From Desulfobacterales bacterium S5133MH16 (GTDB taxonomy: Bacteria; Desulfobacterota; Desulfobacteria; Desulfobacterales; UBA11574), in the NCBI GenBank assembly GCA_001751005.1, contig MAXL01000143.1, positions 1 to 13,056 of the forward strand: a DNA stretch of 13,056 nucleotides, read 5' to 3'. The stretch's first letter is position 1, and every line of letters begins with the position of its first letter. The notes beneath the pieces are model-generated. The model had not been told where the DNA came from. It did no database searches and saw only the letters and a list, made by a program, of their open reading frames with translations. The translations under genes were made by a program, and so were the position numbers. Of the stretch, positions 1 through 7,613 are shown in pieces.

Positions 1-35
1 ACAAGCCGGAACCAAAAAAGATCGGTTTTATTTTT

Positions 36-104
36 ACCACGAAGATCACGAAGGAAAAGAAGAATAAAATATATAACCTTCGTGCTCTTCGTGTACTTCG
101 TGGT
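36..104. repeat. REP-like intergenic inverted repeat with 9-nt periodicity
   Basis: The left arm carries two CACGAAG units starting at 38 and 47. The right arm carries three CTTCGTG units starting at 78, 87 and 96, so every unit is exactly 9 nt from the next. The outer arms ACCACGAAG (36-44) and CTTCGTGGT (96-104) are perfect reverse complements and could fold into a long hairpin. A T-run follows at about 114-121, so it may also end transcription of whatever lies upstream. I recall similar CTTCGTG-rich intergenic elements being common in Desulfobacterota and other environmental genomes, but no search was possible. The element lies 80 nt before the transaldolase start. Confidence 0.6.
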
Positions 105-183
105 GTGATCAAACTTTTTTTGCCACAAAAAGCACAAAATTTACAAATAAGGAACTAATATATCACACAGGAGGGTTTACCCG

Positions 184-828
184 ATGAAATTTTTTATCGA
201 CACTGCAAACATAGACGAAATAAGGGAAGCACACAGTATGGGAATGGTTGACGGTGTTACAACCAATCCAAGTCTTATTGCAAAAGAGGGCCGGGATTTT
301 GAAGATATTATAAAAGAGATTTGTCAAATAGTTGACGGTCCCATCAGTGCCGAGGTTATCAGTACCGATACCGAGGGTATGATTAAGGAAGCCCGTCATC
401 TGGCTAAGATTCACGATAATATTGTGGTGAAGATTCCCATGATCGTAGATGGCTTAAAAGCCACACACAGACTTGCGGAAGAGGGAATTAAGACAAATGT
501 GACATTGGCATTCTCACCACTTCAGGCCCTTATGGCTGCAAAGGCAGGGGCTACTTATATCAGCCCATTTATCGGCCGCCTTGATGATCTGTCCCAAGAA
601 GGCCTTTTGCTTGTGGAGCAGATTGTTGAAATTTACAGCAACTACGCATTTGATACCGAAATCATCGTAGCCAGTATACGCAACCCGCTTCATGTGCTGG
701 AATCGGCGTTGATGGGGGCGGACATTGCAACGATTCCTTTTAGCGTCCTCGGCAAGCTGGCTGCCCATCCTATGACAGATAAAGGTCTCAAGGCCTTCCT
801 TGACGACTGGGAAAAGACAAAAAAGTAG
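184..828 (+). CDS. fsa/tal: Transaldolase-like fructose-6-phosphate aldolase family protein
   Basis: A 214-aa protein of the small TalC/FSA type, a TIM-barrel class I aldolase acting in the cytosol on sugar phosphates. It either transfers dihydroxyacetone between sugar phosphates (non-oxidative pentose phosphate pathway) or cleaves fructose 6-phosphate. The family signature is clear: MKFFIDTANIDEI at the N-terminus, GVTTNPSL at about 24-31, and the Schiff-base lysine in VVKIP (Lys83). The length matches the 212-220 aa usual for this subfamily, which is much shorter than the 315-aa E. coli TalA/B type. The start is fixed by an AGGAGG ribosome binding site about 8 nt upstream. The stop lies only 4 nt before the likely pgsA start, so the two are co-transcribed. 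Sequence alone does not separate transaldolase from fructose-6-phosphate aldolase activity. Confidence 0.93.
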   Translation: MKFFIDTANIDEIREAHSMGMVDGVTTNPSLIAKEGRDFEDIIKEICQIVDGPISAEVISTDTEGMIKEARHLAKIHDNIVVKIPMIVDGLKATHRLAEEGIKTNVTLAFSPLQALMAAKAGATYISPFIGRLDDLSQEGLLLVEQIVEIYSNYAFDTEIIVASIRNPLHVLESALMGADIATIPFSVLGKLAAHPMTDKGLKAFLDDWEKTKK

Positions 829-832
829 GAAC

Positions 833-1411
833 GTGATCAAAACAATATTCCCCGGCGGGCAGATAAAAAATATATTGAGCCATCCCAACACACTGACTCT
901 GTTTCGTGTTGCTGCAGTACCGCTGATTGTGATTTTGCTTATGTTTCCGAGCAGAATCTGTACATTCATCGCTGCACTGATTTTTACCGCGGCCGCCATA
1001 ACCGATTTTCTGGACGGTTTTTTTGCAAGGCAAAGAGGATTGGTGTCCAACTTTGGAAAGGTTATGGATCCTGTTGCAGACAAGGTTCTGGTTTCCATTT
1101 CTTTTATTATGCTCACTTCACTTGGGTGGATACCGGCATGGATTGTTTGCATTATTATCGGGCGTGAGATCGCAGTGACCGGCTTGAGAAGCATTATTGC
1201 CGATGAGGGACGAGACGTTTCCGCATCCAGTCTCGGAAAATACAAAACCGGATTTCAAATCGCCGCCATCATTCCGCTTTTAATACACTTTCAATATCTT
1301 ACCATCGATTTTCATGCAATAGGGATGATATTTTTATGGGTGGCCTTGATATTGACTCTCTGGTCAGGTGCGGACTATTTTATAAAGTCCAGAGGTCTTC
1401 TTAAGAAATAA
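833..1411 (+). CDS. pgsA: CDP-diacylglycerol--glycerol-3-phosphate 3-phosphatidyltransferase
   Basis: An integral membrane enzyme that makes phosphatidylglycerophosphate from CDP-diacylglycerol and glycerol 3-phosphate, the committed step to phosphatidylglycerol and cardiolipin. The CDP-alcohol phosphotransferase signature D-x2-D-G-x2-A-R-x8-G-x3-D-x3-D is complete, with all four metal-binding Asp (segment DFLDGFFARQ, then GKVMDPVAD). An NTLTLFR segment before the first helix is typical of PgsA, and several hydrophobic helices follow. I chose the GTG at 833 (192 aa) because it fits the family length and follows an AGGA, although that spacing is only 2 nt. A TTG at 800 overlapping the upstream gene, or a TTG at 875, are alternatives; there is no in-frame ATG near. 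The gene sits directly behind the aldolase gene. Confidence 0.92.
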   Translation: MIKTIFPGGQIKNILSHPNTLTLFRVAAVPLIVILLMFPSRICTFIAALIFTAAAITDFLDGFFARQRGLVSNFGKVMDPVADKVLVSISFIMLTSLGWIPAWIVCIIIGREIAVTGLRSIIADEGRDVSASSLGKYKTGFQIAAIIPLLIHFQYLTIDFHAIGMIFLWVALILTLWSGADYFIKSRGLLKK

Positions 1412-1418
1412 TTTTCTC

Positions 1419-1447
1419 TTGACAAAACCGGAAAACATATTTATGAA
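1419..1447 (+). promoter_or_regulatory. Sigma-70-type promoter for the tRNA pair
   Basis: A perfect -35 box TTGACA (1419-1424) is separated by 17 nt from TATGAA (1442-1447), a 4/6 match to the -10 consensus. It begins 8 nt after the pgsA stop and lies 15 nt upstream of the first tRNA, so transcription would start only a few bases before the tRNA-Gly. Position and spacing both support a dedicated tRNA promoter. Confidence 0.65.
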
Positions 1448-1461
1448 ATATATATCGTTGA

Positions 1462-1536
1462 GCGGGAATAACTCAGCGGTAGAGTGCGACCTTGCCAAGG
1501 TCGAAGTCGCGGGTTCAAATCCCGTTTCCCGCTCCA
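1462..1536 (+). tRNA. tRNA-Gly (anticodon GCC)
   Basis: A complete cloverleaf can be drawn. The acceptor GCGGGAA pairs with TTCCCGC and the D-arm contains the AGCGGTAGAG core. The anticodon stem CGACC/GGTCG encloses the loop TTGCCAA, with GCC at 1494-1496. The T-arm is GCGGG/CCCGT with loop TTCAAAT. The CCA end is encoded. It is the first gene of a two-tRNA transcript. Confidence 0.97.
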
Positions 1537-1546
1537 TTTTTTTTGG

Positions 1547-1621
1547 GGCGGCATAGCCAAGTGGTAAGGCAGCGGTCTGCAAAACCGCTATTCACCAGTT
1601 CGAATCTGGTTGCCGCCTCCA
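1547..1621 (+). tRNA. tRNA-Cys (anticodon GCA)
   Basis: The acceptor GGCGGCA pairs with TGCCGCC. The anticodon stem GCGGT/ACCGC closes loop CTGCAAA, with GCA at 1579-1581. The T-arm contains the TTCGAAT loop and CCA is encoded. It lies 10 nt after the tRNA-Gly, sharing its promoter, and is followed directly by an intrinsic terminator. Confidence 0.97.
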
Positions 1622-1630
1622 AAGAAGCAT

Positions 1631-1669
1631 AGGCTTGCAGGTAATTTCAATAACTTGTGAGCCTTTTTT
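1631..1669 (+). terminator. Rho-independent terminator of the tRNA operon
   Basis: AGGCTTGCAGGT (1631-1642) pairs with ACTTGTGAGCCT (1653-1664) over 12 consecutive positions, three of them G-U. The loop is 10 nt, and the T at 1664 that ends the stem runs on through 1665-1669. It sits 10 nt after the tRNA-Cys and separates the tRNA transcript from dapL. Confidence 0.8.
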
Positions 1670-1727
1670 GATTCTTTACTTTAAGTTTTCTTTTTTAATA
1701 AAAACCATCCCGATGAAAGAATGAATC

Positions 1728-2948
1728 ATGATTCGCATCAATGAAAATTACCTGAAACTTCAGTCTTCTTATCTGTTTGTTGAAATCGCCAACCGTGTAT
1801 CTAAATACCAGAAAGAGAACCCGGATGCCGGGATCATACGTCTTGGTATCGGTGATGTAACCCTGCCGCTTCCGCCGGCATGTATTCAAGGGTTTCAGGA
1901 AGGTGTAAGAGAGATGGCTTCGGATGCCATGTTCCGAGGCTACGGGCCTGAGCAGGGGTATGACTTTTTAAGGGAAAAGATCGCTATCAACGATTATCAG
2001 TCCCGGGGGGCGGATATAAGTCCTGATGAAATATTTGTAAGCGACGGCTCCAAATGCGATACGGCAAATATTCAGGAACTGTTTGCCAAGGACATTCGTC
2101 TGGCCATTCCGGATCCGGTATATCCGGTGTACCTTGACACCAATGTGATGGCCGGCCGAACCGGGGATTTTAATGACGGAAGATATGACAAAATCCTCTA
2201 TTTGGAGAGTTTGCCTGAAAACGGGTTTGTTCCACCCCTTCCTGACAAACCGGTGGATTTGATTTATCTCTGTTTTCCCAATAATCCCACCGGTGCGACC
2301 ATTTCCCGGGACACATTGAAGACCTGGGTAGATTTTGCCCGGGAAAACAAAGCGCTTATTCTTTTTGATGCAGCCTATGAATCCTATATCCGGGATCAAG
2401 CCCTTCCCCGCTCGATATTTGAGATTCAAGGCGCCCGCGAAGTGGCCATCGAGTTCAGGAGCTTTTCCAAAACCGCCGGTTTTACCGGCACCCGTTGCGC
2501 CTGCACGGTTGTTCCCAAAACCTGCATGGCTTATGATGGTAGCGGTCAAAAGCATTCTATACATACGCTGTGGAACCGGCGACAGTCTACCAAGTTTAAC
2601 GGTGTGTCTTATCCGGTTCAGAAAGCCGCCGAAGCGGCTTACACTGAAGAAGGCAAAGCCCAGATCATCGGGTTGACAGACTATTATTTGAAAAATGCCG
2701 CCCTGATCCGAAAAGAGATGACGGGACTTGGTTTTGAAATCGTAGGCGGTGAAAATTCACCTTACATCTGGGTGAACTGTAAAAGCGATGCCTGGGAATT
2801 TTTTGATTTTCTGCTTAAAAAAGCCGGTGTGGTCACAACTCCGGGTCCCGGATTCGGCAAATGCGGCAATGGCTTTATCCGTATCAGTGCCTTTAATAGT
2901 TACGAAAACGTTGAGAAGGCAATGGCGCGAATCAGAGACGTTCTTTGA
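1728..2948 (+). CDS. dapL: LL-diaminopimelate aminotransferase
   Basis: A 406-aa fold-type I PLP aminotransferase. It converts tetrahydrodipicolinate directly to LL-2,6-diaminopimelate with glutamate as amino donor, a one-step shortcut in lysine and peptidoglycan synthesis that replaces DapD/DapC/DapE. Family hallmarks are visible: the N-terminal INENYLKLQSSYLF segment, RLGIGDVTLPLP at about residue 38, the DGSKCD motif near 105, and the PLP lysine in SFSKTAGFTGTRC. The length fits the usual 400-412 aa. The ATG at 1728 gives the conserved N-terminus. The ribosome binding site is weak (GAAAG about 9 nt upstream), and a nearby upstream ATG at 1713 runs into a stop at once. DapL is common in Desulfobacterota, chlamydiae, cyanobacteria and plants. 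Confidence 0.96.
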   Translation: MIRINENYLKLQSSYLFVEIANRVSKYQKENPDAGIIRLGIGDVTLPLPPACIQGFQEGVREMASDAMFRGYGPEQGYDFLREKIAINDYQSRGADISPDEIFVSDGSKCDTANIQELFAKDIRLAIPDPVYPVYLDTNVMAGRTGDFNDGRYDKILYLESLPENGFVPPLPDKPVDLIYLCFPNNPTGATISRDTLKTWVDFARENKALILFDAAYESYIRDQALPRSIFEIQGAREVAIEFRSFSKTAGFTGTRCACTVVPKTCMAYDGSGQKHSIHTLWNRRQSTKFNGVSYPVQKAAEAAYTEEGKAQIIGLTDYYLKNAALIRKEMTGLGFEIVGGENSPYIWVNCKSDAWEFFDFLLKKAGVVTTPGPGFGKCGNGFIRISAFNSYENVEKAMARIRDVL

Positions 2949-2990
2949 ATGGCATACTCATTTTTTGCCTTATACTGGAATTCGGCCTAA

Positions 2991-3500
2991 CTATTGACGC
3001 CGCCACCTAATGCATATCCCTTTTTCGATCTTAAAATATTTTGCAAAACCGGCCTTCACTTCAACCACATATTTGATTGGCCCTTCCGATCTGTAAATTT
3101 TGTCTGACATGGGTGTTGTGCATTCTGCGATATTGACCACACACTCGTTTTCCCCGACGAAAATGATATCAAGAGAAATCGGCGTATTTTTCATCAGAAA
3201 TTTTTGCGGTTTTACGCTCTCAAAAACGAACAGCATGCCATGGGTATGGTTTATTGAGGTTCGCCCCGTAAGTCCTTTGATCTGAGTCTCAGGCGTATCT
3301 GCGATTTCGATGTTAATTGACGAAACCACTGAATCATCAAACCGCACAAATTCAAGCGTGCCGTTTATTCGCATGGGTGTGTCCGTCCGGGAAGGCAATG
3401 ATACGGGATGGCGCGGGCTGCATGCGGAACATAACACGGTTCCTAAAAACAAGAAGACCCAAAAGATCCGGCGGGGTAAGTGATGAGAGGTTACTGTCAT
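2991..3500 (-). CDS. DUF192 family lipoprotein
   Basis: A 169-aa exported protein. It has a basic N-terminus, a hydrophobic stretch (about residues 12-24) and a cysteine at 27 in the context LCSAC. This is a lipobox-like site with Cys rather than the usual Leu/Val at -3, so lipidation is likely but not certain. The mature part is a DUF192 domain: IADTPETQIKGLTGR, then HGMLFVF, a KNTPISLDIIFV core and VVEVKAG at the end. DUF192 proteins are small periplasmic or lipoprotein beta-barrels of unknown function. An AGGAG lies about 11 nt upstream of the ATG. The gene follows the SidJ-related gene by 51 nt on the same strand, so the two are probably co-transcribed. Its 3' end converges on dapL. Confidence 0.85.
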   Translation of the reverse strand: MTVTSHHLPRRIFWVFLFLGTVLCSACSPRHPVSLPSRTDTPMRINGTLEFVRFDDSVVSSINIEIADTPETQIKGLTGRTSINHTHGMLFVFESVKPQKFLMKNTPISLDIIFVGENECVVNIAECTTPMSDKIYRSEGPIKYVVEVKAGFAKYFKIEKGICIRWRRQ

Positions 3501-3551
3501 TACTATTCTGACTCCTAACTCCTGGATTCTTTACTAAGTTTTCCCCGTGGG

Positions 3552-5132
3552 TCAATACAGGCGTTGATCAAAAATATAACGATCACATATGCAATAGGAG
3601 GCGGCGGTTTCAGCGAAGTGAATAAGTTCGGGCAGGGAAATCCTTTGATTAAAACCTCCCAGGTGCGGGCCTGTCAAAATGGTTATATCTTCAAGACCTC
3701 TGGGCAGCCTCTCTATGGTGCTCCGGTTAAATCCCCGCTCTAATAAAAATTCATTGAATTCAACATTGCTCATCTCCTGTTGATCCGCGACTCTGAAAAT
3801 TTCCTCCATGTATCGATCAACTCCGAATTCATCAATCAAACGTGACACAAAATTATCAAAATCAACAGGCAAACGATCCCCGGTTTTTCTTCCTGTGAAT
3901 CCTTCATAATAGGAGTTAAATGAATCTTCTATGAGCTCCTGCATTAAATCAGGGCAAAAAAGATTTCGCGCATCTACGGGAAATCCCTTTTTATTAAAAC
4001 CCGTCCGTTCAGGATCATGATTGCGAAAATAACTGGCACCTATCAAAATAATACTTATAAGATGATTCCCGACAAACCTGTAATATCTGGAAGAAGCGCC
4101 TGAGATCGCCTCAAGGTGCTCAAAATCTCTGATACCCGATTTGCCCAGATTAGGATAGCGGCATGACATTAACCATCTGTCCAGCCTTCCTCCTCTCGGC
4201 CATTCATAATATCCTCCGTCACATCGCCGGCGCCGTTGTAAACGATTATGAAAAAGAGGTGCCGGAGCGGTGTGAACGATACCCATGGACGCCAGTCTTC
4301 CCAGAAGGTAAGCGTTCCGCTTCATAACTTCCATAAAATTGTTCCGATCAATATTTTCTTCATCAGGCAGAGGATTGGGATAAACAAAATAGTCAGGATG
4401 GACCGTAAAACCAATGCCGGAATCCATGCGGTTATTAACGCTGTTTTTCAGTTTGTCCGGGAAATCTGTAAGCCGGAATAGATACGTTTCTTCAAACTTG
4501 TACGGTGTGGGGATATCAAATCTTATGGGAAATTCGTGCTTGACCGTTTGCAAATACGTCATCCATAATGCCTCACGGTTCAAGGCCGCGTTGTCGGAAT
4601 TTGATCTGGACAGTTTTATTACAAACACAAGATCACTCGATAGGGAGAATACAAGACTCCGCCCCATACATTTCATATGGCAGGCTTCATTCAAACCGGT
4701 TTTACCGCACAACTCATCCCATGTGATTGAGGAAACTTTTGTTGTGCTTTCCTCATTTAATGACGGCGCTCTTATTTTCAGAGGAAGGGAGCCCAATGCC
4801 TCGGCCGCCGCCCGATGGGAAGGTCCGTCAGAATTAGCAACAATATGTTTAAGACTCTCTAGAGATTCCGAGGCCAGGTCCTGGTTTTCCCCGGCGGACG
4901 CAAGAAACCGGAGGGTTTTTGCCGCTTTTCTGTATAAAAAATAGGACTGTCTCTGGTGAGAGTGAACTTTTTTTAGGATAACACGATGCAACGCATGAAC
5001 CGTCTGTGATGATGCAAAAGAGGAGTTTTTTTCCAGATCGTATTCAAGTGTGGAAACCGCCATATATGTGGCGGAAAAATCCAGACACGAGTGTAACAAA
5101 TAATTTTCACCGACGACAAGATCTCTATTCAT
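3552..5132 (-). CDS. SidJ-related pseudokinase (probable)
   Basis: A 526-aa soluble protein without signal peptide or membrane span. Residues about 60-120 look alpha-helical and HEAT-like (SHRAAAEALGSLPL). From about 155 a kinase-like fold can be traced. VFVIKL supplies a VAIK-type lysine (Lys173) and LNREALW a candidate helix-C glutamate (Glu187). GIVHTAPAPLFHNRLQ (285-299) sits where HxDxxxxN is expected, but the catalytic Asp is absent. A strongly conserved-looking YYEWPRGGRLDRW block follows. From memory this matches the family named SidJ-related pseudokinase, after the Legionella effector SidJ, whose kinase-like fold glutamylates proteins instead of phosphorylating them. No function is established here. 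The start is the only sensible ATG, with AAGG close upstream. It lies 51 nt upstream of the DUF192 gene. Confidence 0.72.
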   Translation of the reverse strand: MNRDLVVGENYLLHSCLDFSATYMAVSTLEYDLEKNSSFASSQTVHALHRVILKKVHSHQRQSYFLYRKAAKTLRFLASAGENQDLASESLESLKHIVANSDGPSHRAAAEALGSLPLKIRAPSLNEESTTKVSSITWDELCGKTGLNEACHMKCMGRSLVFSLSSDLVFVIKLSRSNSDNAALNREALWMTYLQTVKHEFPIRFDIPTPYKFEETYLFRLTDFPDKLKNSVNNRMDSGIGFTVHPDYFVYPNPLPDEENIDRNNFMEVMKRNAYLLGRLASMGIVHTAPAPLFHNRLQRRRRCDGGYYEWPRGGRLDRWLMSCRYPNLGKSGIRDFEHLEAISGASSRYYRFVGNHLISIILIGASYFRNHDPERTGFNKKGFPVDARNLFCPDLMQELIEDSFNSYYEGFTGRKTGDRLPVDFDNFVSRLIDEFGVDRYMEEIFRVADQQEMSNVEFNEFLLERGFNRSTIERLPRGLEDITILTGPHLGGFNQRISLPELIHFAETAASYCICDRYIFDQRLY

Positions 5133-5248
5133 GCCCTTGCTCTTAATTGGTAACCCTTCAGTCTCTTTTCATATTTATATTTGATTATCTAAAAGACTGT
5201 CGCAATAAAATCAAGATGAATCATTATAACGGGCGGCTTTGGGGTAAG

Positions 5249-5284
5249 AAAAAGCCCTCTGAAAACCCGGTTGTATTTTCAGGG
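5249..5284 (-). terminator. Intrinsic terminator after the cNMP-like/PilZ gene
   Basis: Read on the - strand, CCCTGAAAA pairs with TTTTCA and GGG across a 10-nt loop, with a two-base GA bulge. CTTTTTC follows directly. It lies 145 nt beyond the stop of the cNMP-like/PilZ gene and 117 nt before the SidJ-related start, separating the two transcripts. The rest of the 5133-5428 interval shows no gene. Confidence 0.55.
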
Positions 5285-5428
5285 ACTGGGGGATGTATAA
5301 TATAACGACGAGGCCTGTATGTCATAGATTTTTATGGCAATTAGGAATCCCGATGTGATCGGATGTATCTCTTCTCGCTATCAATAAAATGTCCTGATAG
5401 TTAATCTCACAAATCCCAATTATTATTA

Positions 5429-6643
5429 TCAAGCTCTTCTCTTATTTGATCCCTTATCATCTAAAATTAGGCGCTGCTTTTCCATGAGCGAATCCCATAA
5501 GCTCCAGATCAGATTTTGCTCACTCTCGGATCCACAATTGTAGCCCTGCAACAACCTGCGGTCTGCGTCGGTCATCCCTTTGAACTGAATACCCACTATC
5601 GAAGTTGTTTTTCCTTCGAGAGGAACCTCCTTACTCCAAACAATAGTACCTAAAATTGAGAGGCTGACAAATTCTATGGGTAAATATATCTGAAGCTTAA
5701 CATTTTTTCCAGCCAACGTATCAAAATGTCCGGTTTTATAATTTGCACCCAAAACAATACTGGCCCCACCTAAAGAAATATTCTCTGTAAATCCACTGAA
5801 GTACAAAGGGGCTTTGCATAGTTTGTCTTTAAATATTTTAATATTCACTTGTGTCGGGAGCTGGTGCCTAACTGTTCTGCGAACTGTCCATGAAAATTCT
5901 TCTTCAGCGGATTCCGAACGGGTTTTATAAAGACCATTGACAAGAAGCTTAACATTAGGATATTTTCTGCAAATCGTCATCAGCCTTAATTTAGAGATTT
6001 TCGCAAATTCAACGCGAGTGAGTGTTTCGATAGTTGATTGAGATACCTTTTCCTCCTCAAACGGATAGATATCACCAAAAAAGTCGTTTTTTACCAACTC
6101 TTTACTTGATTTCTTTTGGACCCTTCCCCCCTTTTTAAAACGATGGTAGATAGTTTTTTCCAAAGTACCAGACACAACAAAATAAAGGTTATTCTCTTCA
6201 TCACCAAATCTTTTCCTCATGCTTCCCGCAGGAAAATGCCGGGGTACCAACTCACTCATAAAAGCGATCATTTCAGGATACTTCATTTTGATGATAAAAT
6301 TCTGAACCCCTGTGTTTTTGTATCTGCCTTCACGAAGGGATAAATAGAAGGCTTTCCCCTCATGATCGGATGGTTTAAGGATTCGCCATTCAAAGATTTT
6401 AGATACAATAGCCTGCAATGTCATATCTGCTTCGATAAAAAGTTTGGCGGCCGTCCCATATTCATCGGCGGCAGCATAAAACAGTTTGTCTCGTTTCAAT
6501 AGGTCGGCAAAGACTCTATGGAGCCACGGATTATTTGGAAAGGCCTTGAGTAGGGTTTCAAGCTCTGCAATGGAATTGATCGTGACAGAACCATCTATAA
6601 TGCGGCTTACAATGCCGCTCTGTTTGTCGATCTGGTCATTCAT
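5429..6643 (-). CDS. TPR-like / cyclic nucleotide-binding-like / PilZ domain protein
   Basis: A 404-aa cytosolic protein in three parts. Residues about 20-95 are helical and TPR-like (LETLLKAFPNNPWLHRVFADLL). About 120-235 form a cNMP-binding-type beta-roll (FPAGSMRKRFGDEENNLYFVVSGTLEK, FFGDIYPF). About 250-375 form a PilZ domain with the two c-di-GMP motifs RRTVR (255-259) and NISLGG (288-293). PilZ domains bind the second messenger c-di-GMP, usually controlling motility or surface behaviour. The expected phosphate-binding Arg-Ala pair of cAMP sites is not visible after FFGD, so nucleotide binding by the middle domain is doubtful. The start has AGAAGG 7 nt upstream. It lies 91 nt after a second PilZ gene, with a terminator-like hairpin between. 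Confidence 0.85.
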   Translation of the reverse strand: MNDQIDKQSGIVSRIIDGSVTINSIAELETLLKAFPNNPWLHRVFADLLKRDKLFYAAADEYGTAAKLFIEADMTLQAIVSKIFEWRILKPSDHEGKAFYLSLREGRYKNTGVQNFIIKMKYPEMIAFMSELVPRHFPAGSMRKRFGDEENNLYFVVSGTLEKTIYHRFKKGGRVQKKSSKELVKNDFFGDIYPFEEEKVSQSTIETLTRVEFAKISKLRLMTICRKYPNVKLLVNGLYKTRSESAEEEFSWTVRRTVRHQLPTQVNIKIFKDKLCKAPLYFSGFTENISLGGASIVLGANYKTGHFDTLAGKNVKLQIYLPIEFVSLSILGTIVWSKEVPLEGKTTSIVGIQFKGMTDADRRLLQGYNCGSESEQNLIWSLWDSLMEKQRLILDDKGSNKRRA

Positions 6644-6654
6644 TACTTACCTTC

Positions 6655-6680
6655 TAATTAAAAAGGTCGCTTCGACCTTT
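6655..6680 (-). terminator. Terminator or attenuator between the two PilZ genes
   Basis: AAAGGTCG (6662-6669) and CGACCTTT (6673-6680) form a perfect 8-bp stem. On the - strand the stem runs into TTTTTAATTAG. It lies 54 nt after the stand-alone PilZ stop and only 18 nt upstream of the next start codon, overlapping the leader of the cNMP-like/PilZ gene. It would therefore end or attenuate read-through between the two. Confidence 0.72.
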
Positions 6681-6734
6681 CATGATTTCTATTATGGCGT
6701 CTGTGCAGATGAATTTGATCTTTGCTACTGCATT

Positions 6735-7055
6735 TTACAAGGCTTTTAAACTCTCAATCTGACATTCTCTGTCAAATTGAATCGCCATACCGTGAGGGGT
6801 GGAACGCACCATGCTTCCTGTGCAGCCCTTCAAACTCTTCACGTCTTTAAGTCCTTTAATGCTGTCACTCGGGATGGTGAAATCCAGAATAAACCGTGTT
6901 CCTTCTGGAAAAGACGTTAGTGTAGTAATGAATGTTCCGGAAGCAGATATGTCTCTGGTTTCAAGATCTAAAACCTTTTTTCTCCCTAATTTTATGGTTT
7001 CCAGTCTTACAGGGAGTGGAATAGTAAACCTTTCATATTGACGTCTCTCTTTCAT
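6735..7055 (-). CDS. Stand-alone PilZ domain protein
   Basis: A 106-aa single-domain PilZ protein, likely a cytosolic c-di-GMP receptor. Both ligand motifs are present: RRQYERF at the N-terminus (RxxxR, residues 4-8 or 5-9) and DISASG near residue 36 (DxSxxG). The middle strand RFILDFTIP and the C-terminal GMAIQFD match the PilZ beta-barrel. GAAAGG is placed 8 nt upstream of the ATG. It sits upstream of and on the same strand as the larger cNMP-like/PilZ gene, with a hairpin terminator between them. Together they suggest a c-di-GMP response locus, but no target gene such as flagellar or pilus genes is visible nearby. Confidence 0.88.
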   Translation of the reverse strand: MKERRQYERFTIPLPVRLETIKLGRKKVLDLETRDISASGTFITTLTSFPEGTRFILDFTIPSDSIKGLKDVKSLKGCTGSMVRSTPHGMAIQFDRECQIESLKAL

Positions 7056-7385
7056 TGATAATGCCTTTCTTTGCCAATGAATATCCCTTTTAGGGTATGG
7101 AGCTGAGAGGATTAAGCTCCTAACAGAAATGGGATTAATGAAAAAAATAGATAGGCCGGAGCAAATCGTGAGTGAGGTTAGAATAGCAAGAGATATTTAA
7201 TAAGTGAATGAGATACAGATCAATTATCAGAACGATAAGCTCTATGAAATCCAATATGACAAGAACGTTTGGATGTCAAATAAAAATGTAATGACTTGGG
7301 GGCTGGTATGGGCAGCATGGGGGCCATGGGACTTAGCCTGCCCGATCACATTAAATATATAACCTCACACACACATTTTCTGATT
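7056..7385. other. Gene-poor interval with one hairpin and a short open frame
   Basis: No recognisable gene. A hairpin GGAGCT (7099-7104)/AGCTCC (7115-7120) with a 10-nt loop lies in the probable 5' region of the stand-alone PilZ gene. On the + strand a 52-codon frame from GTG 7204 to stop 7360-7362 is open and Trp-rich (WGLVWAAWGPWDL) but has no ribosome binding site. The interval borders the scar of the truncated genes at 7386-7858 and may be degraded coding DNA. Confidence 0.4.
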
Positions 7386-7613
7386 TTAGTGATTAGCCCA
7401 GAAAAGAGTCACCTCATTTATTGAACCATGGCTTCTGACTTGATCTATAAGTGCTGCCATCGCTTTGCCAGTGTAAGTGCCGTTCAGTCGGATTCCGTCG
7501 AATTTTTCAAAAAGGTCCACCGCTTCCATTCCTTGCTTAGTGAAACGTGCATATTGTTCACCAAAGAAATTATGCCTTATATCAACATCGTCATCGGTTA
7601 TTTCGACCAGTGG
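7386..7613 (-). pseudogene. C-terminal remnant of a PLP-dependent ACC deaminase/D-cysteine desulfhydrase-like gene
   Basis: The - strand frame read from 7613 down to a stop at 7386-7388 encodes 75 residues that begin without a start codon. The end is diagnostic: FDGIRLNGTYTGKAMAALID, then VTLFW. This corresponds to the (L)EGILLDPVYTGKAMAGLID...LF block of the ACC deaminase/D-cysteine desulfhydrase family of fold-type II PLP enzymes. The N-terminal two-thirds, including the PLP lysine, are missing. In their place lies the truncated deacetylase copy, joined in a different frame at about 7611-7614. The remnant has no internal stops, so the truncation may be fairly recent. It cannot be active as an enzyme. 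Confidence 0.68.

Noticed and set aside
36..104. CRISPR array
   Set aside because: The repeat units are 7 nt with 2-nt gaps and occur in both orientations, so there are no spacers.
514..1245. 243-aa minus-strand frame
   Set aside because: Shadow of fsa/tal and pgsA, both of which have full family motifs on the + strand.
1364..1582. 72-aa minus-strand frame reading ETGFEPATSTLARSHS
   Set aside because: This is the well-known spurious translation of the antisense of a tRNA gene. It overlaps the tRNA-Gly and the 3' end of pgsA.
1968..2564. 198-aa minus-strand frame inside dapL
   Set aside because: Antisense shadow of a clear aminotransferase; composition is not protein-like.
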